64,000 bases of DNA from Micrasema longulum (Eukaryota > Arthropoda > Insecta > Trichoptera > Brachycentridae). Below the pieces are notes generated by a model. That model saw nothing but the letters and a program-made list of their open reading frames with translations. It ran no database searches and was not told the DNA's origin. Location: the NCBI GenBank assembly GCA_022494885.1, contig JAGVSM010004566.1, positions 124,001-188,000 on the forward strand, read 5' to 3'. Positions 1 through 11,059 of this stretch are shown in pieces (position 1 is the first letter of the stretch; the number at the start of each line of letters is the position of its first letter). The translations under genes were made by a program, and so were the position numbers.

Positions 1-1462
1 ATAAATATCTTTATTTTTTTTGTCATTTACATAAACATTATTAATTTTCATTGATTTTGCCATACGCGATTTTCATCTAAATTTGCGTAGAGTGAATAAC
101 TATTTTCTGTTGAACGCAAACTTATTCTTTAATAGTTTAGTTTGAGATAAACACTGGATTTTTAAACATACTATTAATTAGCTTTGTTAAGTATTCAATA
201 TATCGACGGTAAAAAGGAAGAAGTTACCAAGAAACATGTAGCAACTTTACAAAAGAGCTGATTTAATTATTACTAGTATTTTTAATTAATTGAAAAATAT
301 CATTTGTACGTACTATTTATATATTTTAAATACGAAATTTTTTATTAAAAAAAAAAAAACTTAAATTAGGTATTTTGTACAGTTGTTACATGTCGCTAAG
401 TAACTTTTTCCTTTCCACCGTGGATATATTTCAGTAATAATTATGAAAGTTGAATCCATAAAACTAAATCTTTTAAGCTGCGTAGTGAAACATTTTATAC
501 AATTTTTCCATTAATTTGTACAAAACAAAGTGAAATTATTTTGAAAAATTTACCTTTGACATCACAAATCCACACAAAGCTCAAAGGCACAGTGATATAA
601 TTATCTTTACTTTCCCCGGATCGGGTTTATAAAAGTAATTTTATTCTGAACTCAACGCGTGTAGAATATTATATTCGGGTAATAAGTTTCGGTTCTCGTG
701 TAAAAGATTTAAAACAAATTATTTCAGCACACGTATTTCTATGTAATAAAAATATTCTAAGAGGTTTAGTGGCATTAAAAATGTTACTAAAATATCGTCA
801 TATTTTTAAGGGCATTAAATCAATAGGTTCTTAAAAAGGTGATTTAGTGCTATCCAAAGCTGAATTTGATTTATTTTTACTCATCGTACAATTCACTACT
901 TATATCAGAATAACATCTCTTGGCTTACAGTTCTAGAAACCCTATTCAAAACGAGGCAAGTAATGTTGTTTTTTTTTTAAATAAATGATACATGTTTTTA
1001 AAATAAATATTTAACTCTTTGAAAAAATACATAAATTAATTCTGAAACTTATATTTTTTAAAAAACATCAACTTTTCCCATTCACTAATTGTTTTAAAAA
1101 TTCAGTGATTTAGATATGAAATTATTCTTTGAAAATAATTGTTTACATCAAATCCACAAAGACAATATGTAATATATTGTAGTGTTTCTATGTCAAGAAA
1201 CTTAAGTATGAGACGTTAATCAATTGGTAACATCTTAACTCTAAAATTAAAAACAACATCACAACATCACAACTTTATTATCTTTACCGAGAATATTTTT
1301 TTTTTCAATGAAATGAACAAAGGAAATAAAAAGTTTAGTCAGGAATATAACGTATTTAAGAAAGAGCAAAAAGTCTAAAATTCTTATATATTCATTTTTA
1401 TTTTTTACGAAACTCATTGGTTATACTGTATATTTTTTGTTAATTATATTTTACATTTGTTG
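1..1462. other. AT-rich non-coding sequence
   Basis: No gene, splice-flanked open frame or transposon terminus is visible here, only A/T-rich sequence with frequent stops in all frames. It is probably intron of the adhesion gene whose exons start at 5519, because that gene enters the window already inside an Ig domain. Confidence 0.6.
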
Positions 1463-1890
1463 AAATGCGATCCCTCAGGCGAATGTGCGGAAAAACAATG
1501 TATGATAGGTGCCCCAATGTCGAAATTAGAGCAGAATGCAAGGCTGAGTTAAGCATTATCGACAAAATTAAGAAAGGTCTTTTGCGATGGTTCGGTCATG
1601 TGGAGCGAATGAATGATGAAAGAACGGCTAAAAAGATTTATGATGCGAATGTGTCTGGTTGTAGAAGTCGAGGAAGGCCGAGAAAGACATGGCATGATCA
1701 AGTACAACAAATTCTTGAAAGTGGTCATGTGAAAAGTCGGAATAATCGACGTGCGTGCATGAGAAGATGTATGAATGTGAAGGAAGCAAAGGAAGTGTGC
1801 CAGGACAGAGTGGTGTGGCGTTCTATCCTCTCTGCCTACCCCTCTGGGGAAATGGCGTGATGGTTAGTTAGTTAGTTAGTTAGTTAATTA
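1463..1890 (+). mobile_element. 5'-truncated LINE 3' end with (GTTA)n tail
   Basis: An open frame of 131 residues (1465-1860) is the C-terminal part of a non-LTR retrotransposon ORF2. Near residues 40-47 it has the family hallmark LRWFGHVERM, followed by a GRPRKTW motif and the ending SILSAYPSGE. It stops at a TGA (1858-1860). A GTTA tandem tail (about 1862-1888) follows at once, the kind of simple-repeat tail some LINEs carry in place of poly(A). The 5' truncation falls just before the word TCCCTCAGGCGAATGT, which is shared with the longer copy near 27700. The reverse transcriptase core is absent. The frame stays open only because the copy is young or short; it is not a host gene. The LINE clade is not assigned. 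Confidence 0.85.
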
Positions 1891-2854
1891 TATTTTACAT
1901 TAAAAAAATCTAATGTTGTAAAAAAAACATCTTACTGTAGGACGTCACTCGCCTTTATGTACCTTAGAACTTTTTTTTCATTTACGTAATAGGAAACGTT
2001 AGTATAAATACATATCTATACGTTTATTAAATGTGAATTAAAAAAAAATTTCGTTGTCATATTATGTAGGTTTTTTTTCTGAATAAATAAAAATATTCTA
2101 ATTTTTAGGTAGAAAACTATGATAAAATGCTATTTAAATTGTACCATTAGCAATTAATCTTCGTCCCTCAGTATTCATCAACCCTTTCAGAGTCTTTTCG
2201 ACCAATTTCCTAAAAAAGGTAGATCAACTCTTTTCAGTTTTAGAACTCTACATTTTCAGGAGTCCAGCATAAACCTACAATAGTTGTTCTAAGAAAGTGT
2301 TGACCGTTTTTAAAGTTCGTTATAAAACAACTGTACAACATGAGCTGTTTAATTTCATTTAAATAAATTGTCAACAATGACAAACTGTCAAATAATAACT
2401 ACAAATAACATTAACCATATATTAAATTGCACACATGTGTCAATTAGCGTAATAATATAAGTGAAATATATCAATTAAGTTACAAATGATAAGCGATTTC
2501 CTGTTTATAGTATCAAAGTAGTCATCATAATTTTGTTATTAATTTGTGATTTGCAATCAATTTCAATATTTGTAAATGTTTGTTTTATTAATTGCTCTTA
2601 ACAGTAATCAAATGCGTGGTTTTTCCAACAAATAATTCAATGCAGGATTAAAATTATTGTTTTGTTGCAGCATTTTATATTACAATATAATAATTATAAC
2701 AATGAATTAATATTTTATAACTATTTAAAATATTAAACTTCTATCGCATTAGTATTTTCAGTCCAAAATCTAAACGTTGGAGTTCAAGTGCAAAATCTAA
2801 ACATCTTCAGGTAAGTTTCAAAAGTGATCCGTATAAAAACCATTATATTATATA
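1891..2854. other. AT-rich non-coding sequence
   Basis: Nothing is recognisable here beyond A/T-rich sequence. It is probably intronic. Confidence 0.55.
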
Positions 2855-3060
2855 AACATATTACAATAGAGATGAAGAACATTTAAGAGAATGTAATATA
2901 TAAGTCCGGGCATCTACAGGGCTTATGACCTGTCAATGGCTGGTTTACCTTCTCTTAAATGTTCTTCATCTCTATTGTAATATGTTAATATAAACAGCTC
3001 CCCAGGGAGTTGAATCCAGTCCTTGTCTACAAAAATTTGGACAAACTCAAAACATTGTTG
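2855..3060 (+). repeat. SINE-body repeat carrying a perfect 37-bp fold-back
   Basis: This is a copy of the dispersed repeat family that is also seen near 23580, 29000, 39210, 40350 (reverse), 45580, 53530 and 61950. Diagnostic words are CAGGGCTTATGACCTGTCA, CCCCAGGGAGTTGAATC and ATTTGGACAAACTCAAAA. Inside it, 2855-2891 is the exact reverse complement of 2950-2986, with a 58-bp spacer that contains the CAGGGCTTATGACC core. The 29000-29170 copy lacks the second arm, so the inverted duplication is specific to this copy. Confidence 0.85.
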
Positions 3061-3159
3061 TTATATTATATAATTTATAAAACTATCTTATTTTGATAAT
3101 ACATCTTAGAACACAAAGTTTTAAATTTGTTTGTAAAAATCTTATTTTAAAGGGCAAAA

Positions 3160-3770
3160 TTACAAACAAACAAACCATCGCGCCATTTTCCCAAGGAGGT
3201 AGACAGAGAGGAACGAATGCCATATCACTTTGTTTTTGCATACATACCTCGTTTTCTCTACATTCATCCATCTCCTTGTGAACGCTCGCCGATTATTCTG
3301 ACTTTCGACATGTTCGTCTTTAAGTATTTGTTAGATTTGGTCATGCTATGACTTTCTCGGTCTTCCTTGATCTCGGCATGCATCAACATTCGCATTGTCA
3401 ATCTTTTTAGCCATTCCTTCGCCGTCCATTCGCTATACATGTCCAAACCAACGCAGAATTCCATTCTTGATTTTGTCTTTAATTATAGTTCAGCCTTAAG
3501 TAACACTCGTTTACCTATTGTGCATAGTTTTACTATACATTCGCCTGAGAGCTTGCATTTCGATAGCATTCAGACTACTTTTAACTTTTAAAAAAAACAT
3601 ACTTTGTTTCCATACATTAGGGTCGGCCCGTGGACTCCATGAATGACTAATTTCGCCTACTGTGACAAACATTTATTTTCCAAAGTTGATTTCAGTGCAC
3701 CGATTACCCTGTTTCTGGCTCTCACCCTCCTTTCAATATATTGATCTGCCTTTTTAAAAGAAGCGAACTG
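3160..3770 (-). mobile_element. LINE 3' fragment, reverse orientation
   Basis: This is the reverse complement of the 3' part of the LINE also found at 1463-1890 and 26740-28100. Reading the - strand from about 3770 downward, the counterparts of 27500-28090 are recognisable: the AGGRTGAGNG-CAGGG stretch, the TCAGGCGAATGTATAGTAAA word and a terminal GCGCGATGGTTTGTTTGTTT tail near 3165. Frames are broken: pieces at 3264-3464 and 3083-3271 on the - strand carry short parts of the ORF2 C-terminus. It is 5'-truncated and dead. Confidence 0.8.
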
Positions 3771-3873
3771 TTGTATGTATTGACTTAAGACACCAATAAA
3801 ATAATAATATTCTACATAAGTCCATACAAATAGGAAACAGGGGTTACCGCTTTGTCTTATACCCGCGTATGCA

Positions 3874-3978
3874 GAGACAAAACTTAAGGTGGGGAAAGTA
3901 CATTATAATCTCAAATGCAGAAAACAACCCGAAGGTGAAGACAATAGAATGTACTTTCCTCACCTTAAGGTTTGTCCC
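3874..3978. repeat. Imperfect inverted repeat, about 31-bp arms
   Basis: The left arm, near 3874-3904, contains ACTTAAGGTGGGGAAAGTAC. The right arm, near 3948-3978, contains the reverse complement with a few mismatches. The loop is about 43 bp. This could be a small MITE or fold-back relic. No target duplication is clear. Confidence 0.6.
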
Positions 3979-5518
3979 TTACAAATAAAAAGCAAACTAA
4001 CACTGCTTTTAGAGTCAAAATAACCCAAGTCACCTGTTGAATTGCATTCCTTTGAGTACGTAATATGCTATTTAGAACTGCCCGAGAGCAAGTTGGATCA
4101 TTCTCCCTCCTTCTCCAGTTCTAGAGATCATCTGGTACCGTCTACTCCCAGGCTCTACCTGCATAAATAATGTTATCTTGCGCGAGTGAAATCAAGGTGC
4201 TTTTTTACCTTTATAAATTTTGAAAAGTAACAATCTGCTCTGGGATTTTCCGCATGAAATGAAGTTTCTACACAATTTTAACGATTTTTACCCCGTAATG
4301 TATTCTTGATTTATTTAGAATAGTCTCATGAATGGAAAATCACTTAGAATGTACTTTCATACAAACTGGCTTAAATTTCCTGTCAGAAAAGATGAAACGT
4401 ATAATTTTTGACATTTGAATTTTTCATTTAGTATTTTAGTATACTTGTATAGATAAATTAACTTTTGTAACGTTTCTCTTGCCTTTACAATTTTCTTTTC
4501 ATAATTTTTTTTAACGAATTGCGTATTTTTTAACATACAATTTTCATTTTATTCATTGGTGTATTACTGAATAATATTTTTTTATTATGTTTTAAAATAA
4601 ACGCCTGCTCTTTTAAAATAAACTTGATAACATATTAAAGACTCACATTTTATGGATCAATGTTTTATCGATATCTTGTTGAGAATATTTTCTAAAGTGA
4701 AACCTGCTTTGGACGCACCGCATACATATACATTTATGCTTGACAGTAAATGAGTCTGATCCGTCACGCTTCAAAGTAAAACGCTCATTCGCCTAAACTC
4801 AGTAACCGTTTTTTTTTGTATGGCACTGAATGTATTTGATTCGTCGGCTTCCCGGTACCCGTCAATTATAACCCTCTGAAGGCCAAGAAATAAATGTTTG
4901 TCAAAAATACTAGATAAACAGTTCAATATAACAGTAAATGTGTATTCAAAAGTGATAAACTCATTGTTTATTCAAATCTGTAGAATAACCCAAATTAGAA
5001 TTCAATAAAATATCAATAATAAACACAATCATTGATGGAGTTTTTTATTAATTTTTAGAGGTATTTTAATCAATAAAAACAGTTTGTTTTGTGTTTAGTA
5101 ATCACACGGCCAATGTTTCTTTCTAGGGTTATTTCTTTGAAGAATTGTAAAATTTTAAAGATTTATAAAAATAACAACAAAATTCGACAGATAAATAAAA
5201 AATTGATACATGTTTATTAATGTGCACATTGTAGATCAAACTATAAAGTCCAGGTACTAAAATTTATAATACAATTTATATCATATTATTTAATAAAGTC
5301 AAAAATTAGCATGGTTCTTTAATTAAAATTTAGATTTAAAAAAAGTATTTTTTTAAAGAAAAAGTACGTGCCGATCTTAAAAAAAAAAAATCCTATCAAT
5401 CATTTTTGTGTTAAACTCAAAACTAAAATGTCGCACCATGGGCCATTGCTTAATTAAAAATAATGATGCATGAAAGAGTGTCGTTCAACGTACCTATTAA
5501 TTATATATTTTTTTCCAG
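3979..5518. other. Non-coding, probable intron
   Basis: No exon for the first half of the Ig domain that continues at 5519 could be found here. The sequence is AT-rich with no recognisable transposon termini. It ends in a pyrimidine tract and AG at 5517-5518. Confidence 0.55.
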
Positions 5519-5668
5519 TTCCAAGTGAGAAGTACAAAAAGTTGGACCAGGGCTTGGTTATCAAAAACGTCACGATAAATGATAGAGGAGAGTACACTTG
5601 TCGAGCGTACCAGCTATCTGCCTCAGCAGCCAGCGTACAAGAGCTCGTCATACAACTTAACATTCAAC
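5519..5668 (+). CDS. fipi: fipi/Fas2-like adhesion protein, exon encoding the second half of an Ig domain
   Basis: This is the first exon in the window of a neural IgSF adhesion protein. It is flanked by TTTTTTCCAG (acceptor ending at 5518) and GTAAGAA (donor from 5669), and is 150 bp long in phase 1-1. It encodes the C-terminal half of an Ig domain: a strand GLVIKNVT, then the classical DxGxYxC motif as NDRGEYTC, which supplies the second disulphide cysteine, then RAYQLSA and a terminal strand. The half with the first Cys and the Trp must lie upstream of the window. Such domains mediate cell-cell adhesion outside the neuronal membrane. The wording matches, from memory, the third or penultimate Ig domain of Drosophila fipi (CG15630) and Fas2. 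The Ig call is sure; the ortholog name is moderate. Confidence 0.87.
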
Positions 5669-6466
5669 GTAAGAAACATTCATTTTACAATGCTATCAGT
5701 AGAGGTATCTATCCCTTGTAATTACAAATCATATTAAGAAAGGGTCATGTATGACATGTTTTAACATGTGGCATTGAAGCGTGGGCGGATTCTGTAAAAA
5801 CCAAATGTATATTTAGAACAACTGAAATGAAATCTCTTCAGAAACACCACAATCCGAGAGGTCTGTGAGGCTCAAGGTGTGGTCAGATTAGGGCGACAGC
5901 GTCGACAATACTGTTATCAACATGTACAGAGAAAAAATTCCACAGGAATCCCATGCATAGCTATGCATGGAATAGCAGATGGACAGCGTCTACTAGAGAG
6001 ACTTTTAAAACGTTTCAGAGATATCCGGAGTTTATAATAATAAGATCATAATCTTGTAACCATTGGCTCTTGAGTCTACACAAAGCTGAAGGAGAAGATT
6101 AAGGAAAGGCGAGGGTAAAAATATAGGCAATAGTACAATAAATAGTGTTTCATGACGTATTAAGAAATAATTTATCAACTCACTCATTTGATCTCTTCCT
6201 AGTGCATATTTATACAATTTATTTAATTTATGTTTACTACCATCACATGATATTGATTTCATGTTTATCCAATTAACAAATGCACAGCACTTTGAAAATG
6301 TATGAAATTTGGACTTTGTATTAACAGACGTAAACAACTCAAAGACTATGTGTTGCAATTTAAATACATTTTCACATGAAATATATTACTCAATGAATGT
6401 TCATTGGGAAACTTGTATTGCGTTTGACTTTCCGTTTAAACAAAAAGTTGAAATGTGTTTTTTCAG
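5669..6466 (+). other. Intron with a decayed LINE fragment
   Basis: This intron runs GT..AG. Between about 5755 and 6010 the + strand gives a broken reading such as IEAWADSVKTK and RTTEMKSL. It resembles the YG-E-W / AEMKFLR segment near the C-terminus of LINE ORF2 proteins. Stops and frame shifts show that it is dead. Confidence 0.6.
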
Positions 6467-6535
6467 ACAAGCCTTTTGCTGTAAAGAAACTTCCACATCA
6501 TGCAAAGGCGGAAGAAGCTTATGGTTATGTCTCAG
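6467..6535 (+). CDS. fipi: fipi/Fas2-like adhesion protein, 69-bp linker exon
   Basis: This small exon was found by phase reconstruction. It is preceded by GTTTTTTCAG (AG at 6465-6466) and followed by GTAAAT from 6536. The single base C carried from the previous exon plus AC gives His. The exon then reads KPFAVKKLPHHAKAEEAYGYVS and hands one G to the next exon, restoring Gly. It joins the first Ig domain to the next: the linker reads NIQHKPF, then the A and A' strands of the second Ig domain leading to SGTVNLTC. Length (69 bp) and both phases fit exactly. The HKP linker is typical of the family. Confidence 0.88.
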
Positions 6536-8338
6536 GTAAATTTAAGTTGACTAATTAGAGCTACGAAAAACTTTGCTCCGTAATCTATCGTTAGAAACCA
6601 TAGTTTTTAAATATATATATTTTTTAATATTTTGAATTTGGGTTTCAGCTAATGGTATTATTGCGATGTTTCGATTGTCAGGTTAAAACACTACTTTTTC
6701 TAAACATTTTCAAGCATATTTAAAAAAAAACGGGAAGAAAACATCTGTTTTTAACCCAATGTGATAAGATTGAAAACATTTACATCATGAAACAAATATC
6801 TTTAGAAGCAGTTGTTCTAAAATCAAAAATCATTTGAGCGGTGCCTAGTGTTCATAAATATGAATATTTGTTATTTAGTTATACACCCAACTATATTGAT
6901 CATTCACGTTTTCTGATAAATATATCTATTGTATCTGCTATTTGACTGGAACTTTGATTGGATTAGAAAAAGCTTACGAATTTTAAATATGCTTTTCTGT
7001 GTTTTTTTAAACTCCAAGCATTATACCAGTTAATCATTAACACGAGAACTTTTGTGTTCAGAAAGACACAGTTTTTAAAACAATAAATGGTGTAGAGATC
7101 GACACAGATTTCAAACATAATAAATTTTGTACATTTATCGGAAAAATCATTTTTGAATTAAGTTAGTTTACTTTATAAAAATAGAAACAATATTTAAAAT
7201 ATATTGACTTCATATGATATTTTGCATGTTTAATTTGACTAGAAAAAATCGTTTGATTAAAAGAAAATGAAACATGCTGCTTCAAAAATTATAACTTAAT
7301 ACCGAAGCAATAAGTAAGTTCAGTGTTACAGGAAATTGGAAATGAAAAATGTTTTCTTACACGCGGTAAAAATTAGAGTATTTGATTGCATGGTGAAGTT
7401 TCTCTAAAATGTATTAAAAAATAGTAAAAATATTTTTAATAATAACTAAATGTGATCAACCTTACGCTTCGGGTGCCAGTCCAAAAACTTAATTGGCTAT
7501 AAAGTAAAATTAAATTTTCTGTATTAAAGTTTTATTAAAAATTAAATATTCGTGTAAACCTTTTTTTAACAGATTTAATTAGAGGTGACTGACTAAGATA
7601 TTTCAAAAATTTCACCCTAAATATACATACACATTATCGTACAGAAAATTTAATTTTATGGATAATTAAAGAGAACCCTTCTAATAAACGTTATTAAATA
7701 TTTGTGTATAACCACTTACAGACTTTTCTATGTCTAACGGTTTCGAGACGTACCCATCTCTTCGTCGGGACACCAATTAAACCAACATGCAAACCAAAAT
7801 GCAAAACCCACTATACACCTTCACCATAGTTGTTGCACAAAAATGTAAAACCAACACGACATGCATTTTAATAAGCACATGCACTGATTACGAAACCGGT
7901 AGACATAGAAAAGTCGGTAAGTGATTATATACAAATATCTAATGACATTTATTAAAATGTTTGACCAGAAAGTTAATGCTTTAAATATTAATAATAGAAC
8001 TCTTCTAACTATTTATTGAAATCGGGGTCTAGAAATCAAACCCGGGAACTCAAGTATGTTTTTTGAAAATGTTGAAAAAACTAACCATTTTATTTATTTA
8101 CGGACTTATTCAGTCCATTTAACAATTTTAAACATATTTCCTTAGAAAACATACAGGTTCAGTTGATTTAAAACAAAAAAAAATAATTTAGTACAATAAA
8201 TTAGTTTATAGACCCATGTTTTGAGATCAACATTATATTTAATTTGGGCAGTTTATTATGTTCTTAAACGATTCTAAAATAAAACTTAATATTAAAATAC
8301 AATTGTACATCCTAATTCTTGAAATGTACCTTATTTAG
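6536..8338 (+). other. Intron carrying a fold-back element
   Basis: This intron runs from GTAAAT to TTATTTAG. It is AT-rich and has no coding potential except for the fold-back repeat near 7660-7998. Confidence 0.75.
7660..7998. repeat. Fold-back element with long inverted arms
   Basis: The left arm contains ACTTTTCTATGTCTAACGGT (reverse-complement sense) and the right arm GGTAGACATAGAAAAGTCGG; the homology extends outward through CCACTTAC / GTAAGTG. The middle carries CGAGACGTACCCATCTCTTC and the pair GCATGCATTTTAATAAGCAC-like words. Relatives lie at 57590-58043 and 60030-60260. There is no ORF. Boundaries are approximate. Confidence 0.75.
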
Positions 8339-8586
8339 GAACCGTAAACTTGACGTGCGAAGCGAGGGCTGAACCCGCAGCTAACTTTACGTGGCATAGA
8401 AACGGCAAACCTGTTGCCAAGAGTTCTGGAAGGATTTTCGAGGATACCCACATGACCGTGTTGGAGGTTCCGATCCCCGACAGGTCCGCATTTGGGGACT
8501 ACATGTGTAAGGCCAGGAACTTCATGGGAACAATGGAGAGGATCATCACCTTGATTGAAGGCCAGAGGCCCGACCCACCGTCAGAG
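8339..8586 (+). CDS. fipi: fipi/Fas2-like adhesion protein, Ig domain exon
   Basis: This exon of 248 bp has its acceptor TTATTTAG ending at 8338 and its donor GAG|GTAAGA at 8587. It runs from phase 1 to phase 0. It encodes nearly all of a complete Ig domain: TVNLTCEARAEP (first Cys), ANFTWHRNG (the core Trp), a strand with TVLEVPI, then FGDYMCKARN (second Cys) and the exit strand IITLIEG. It ends in RPDPPSE, the start of the FN3 domain. There are N-glycosylation sequons at NLT and NFT. The domain sits directly N-terminal to FN3, so it is the membrane-proximal Ig. AEPAANFTW followed by RNFMGTMER matches what I recall of fipi (CG15630) better than the fifth Ig of Fas2. Domain assignment is certain; the name is moderate. 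Confidence 0.92.
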
Positions 8587-9639
8587 GTAAGACCTGTTGC
8601 CTATAAAATATATTATTTAAAAAAATTTTAGGAAACAAAAGTTTGTTGAAAACTTATTTGTTTATTTTATTTGCAAATAACCTTAAGTGTCCGGTACTGG
8701 GTGACCTTCCCTAACAAAGATTATTCACTTCCTCTACTTATATTTTACGCCAAGTTCGTCAAAGAGCGATGAAGGGCATTCCAATAACAAATAGTATAAT
8801 TATATTACTATTGCGCATTATTCTTTTTTTCAATATTTTTTTTCAAATTTAAATTTTGTACATTGTTATTTCAAAAACGTGCAAAAAGAGGTTCCGGCGT
8901 AATTTCATATAGGTAAATAATATTTTCAAATACCATAAAAAAAAAAACGCTGAATATTGGAATAAAATAATCAAAGTCAACTTTAACATGATCTACCAGA
9001 GAAAAAATAAAAATCATACCCCCATTAATAAAAACGCGCAGTCACCGAATTAGATTTGAAATAAGGGAGCTTACATAATTACAAAATGGTTATGTCATGG
9101 GATAGAAAAAATATAAAAGAAAAAAAATATTTACCTTGACCACAAAAATAATAAGACCAACGAAGCGATACACACCGGACGCGGACGAGGAAAGCTGCCG
9201 GATACGGGTAGTGTTTTTGTGGATGAGATGCAGCCCGAAAAATTAAGAATTTACGCCATTTTCAGATTTAAAAAAAAAACATTAAAAAAGTGATTTTAAA
9301 AATAAAAATTCGATTTTTGAAAAATGTTTACAACGAGGAATGTTCCTCTGAAGTTTCGCGGTTTAGCTCGGAAACACCGTGTATTTACTAAAATAATTAA
9401 AATACTTGTGTTACATACATTGCTCTCTCAGTAAGCGCCAGGCCTTAGGCAGAATGCTCATATCTACATAACAATATGTATTTATGTACGAGTAGTTCTT
9501 TGTTCCCGCCAGAGTGACGTATGGTTTACTATAGCTTTGAAATACATTTTCTATTAGCTAACTAAAGTTTTTTTGTATTGCTAGCATTTCAAATCAGTAC
9601 AGTTTCGATTAATATTATGAAAATATAATATTTTAATCA

Positions 9640-10340
9640 CTCTTTTTTTATTTTTTTATTTTTTTATTTATTTATTCACACTTATTATCAAAATACAATT
9701 CCATATTCACTTTGCCCAGCTAACAAGGGTACATACCCCGTTCCAAGCTAGGCAATTACATTTTAATATATTATAATAGTTAACAAATTAATATAGAGTA
9801 CAGACAAACAAAATATAAACTTATTCGGATACACATTTTGATTCATATACATACAGACATACACATATACACACATGTATATATAAATATACACATATAT
9901 ACATATGTACATACACACACACGTACATACACGCATGCGCATACACATACATACATTCATAAAAACATAGACAATTTATTTATGCGAAACCTCATGGTTG
10001 TCATCTATAAATATTTTTAAAAAAAATTATTCCTTATTTTTTATATTTTATTTTTGACATCCAGTAAGGTTCTCCAATCCGTGGCATGCATCAACTTTTC
10101 TGACTCTCTACGACCAATGTCATGAAAGAGCGAGGTCAACACCTTCCGTAACTTGACAACACTCCCGTCTTTCCACGATTCTGGCAAAAGGTTATGGACC
10201 TTTTTGCCTACGTTATAGTGTTGTCTCGATGCCAGAACAGTGTTGACCCCTTCACTTAGTATCAGATCCCTATTAGAGTATCTTGTGTTATGGTTGTGGT
10301 TGACGCTTGGGTATATGTCTCTCTTGTTCGAAAACATTTT
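9640..10340 (-). mobile_element. LINE 3' end with ORF2 C-terminal fragment
   Basis: On the - strand, 10337 to 10041 encodes 98 residues of a non-LTR retrotransposon ORF2 tail. It contains HNHNTRYSNRDL, then GKKVHNLLPESWK and RKVLTSLF, the usual NTR-N ... YN-LP pattern at the end of Jockey/CR1-type proteins. Downstream on that strand (10040 to about 9640) is a 3' UTR containing a TACA/CATA-rich microsatellite (9838-9960), then a word CCTAGCTTGGAACGGGGTAT and a T/A-rich end. A related 3' word (AAAATACGATTCCGTGTTCA) recurs near 38690. It is a 5'-truncated, dead insertion inside the large intron. Confidence 0.8.
9838..9960. repeat. ACATA/CACA-type microsatellite
   Basis: This is a run of imperfect CATACA, TATACA and ACACAC units. 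The open frames that cross it on both strands (IHTDIHIYTH-type peptides) are translated simple repeat, not protein. Confidence 0.9.
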
Positions 10341-11059
10341 ATATCTTTATATTTAGCGTCGATATACAGATGAAACCATATGAATGCATTATTCCTATTC
10401 TGAGAATAATATATTTAAATGTTTGACTCAACGCAAATCTTTTCCGGTCTTCCGTATTCATGTTTTGAACATAATAACCTGTTGTTATTTGTAAAACCTA
10501 AGTAGGTATTGTTTATTTTGGAATTCCAAAACATAAAATAATTCACATTTAAATATTTATTTATTTAAATTTAAAACACATTATACATAATTTTAAAAAA
10601 TATTCCCAAAGAGTTTTCGTAAAAAAATCATTTGGGGACATGCAGATAACAATATTTATTTATTTAGACGTTTTTATATTTTAAACTATAACATTATTTA
10701 CAAAAGCAGAATAAAAATTATGATCCACTACAAATTAAAAGGGTATGAAAAAGGTGCAAAAAATTTCAAAATAAACATAAGACAAGGTATGGAAATGAAT
10801 TCAAAATGATATATACATAATACTATCTATAAAAGAAAAAAGAAAATTTCAAAAATATAAAAAATTGAATTTACATGTAGTTGTATATAAGAGTGAAAAT
10901 GTTAAAAAATTACAAAAATTAAAAAGTTTTTTAAATTGACAAAATATATGTACCCAATATAGGTTTAAAATGTATCAAAATCTTTACATATACTATATAC
11001 ATAATACAAGCTAAAAATATAAGAAAAGCATACAAATCATTTCAAAGGTATATAAAAAT

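Noticed and set aside
1465..1860. A 131-codon host gene
   Set aside because: It ends in a GTTA tail and matches the C-terminus of the LINE at 26740-28110.
4680..4800. A candidate upstream Ig exon
   Set aside because: There is no open frame with a Cys-Trp pattern and no proper donor; the phase does not fit the exon at 5519.
9763..10020. Open frames over 60 codons on both strands
   Set aside because: They translate a CATACA/ACACAC microsatellite; the peptides are pure repeat.
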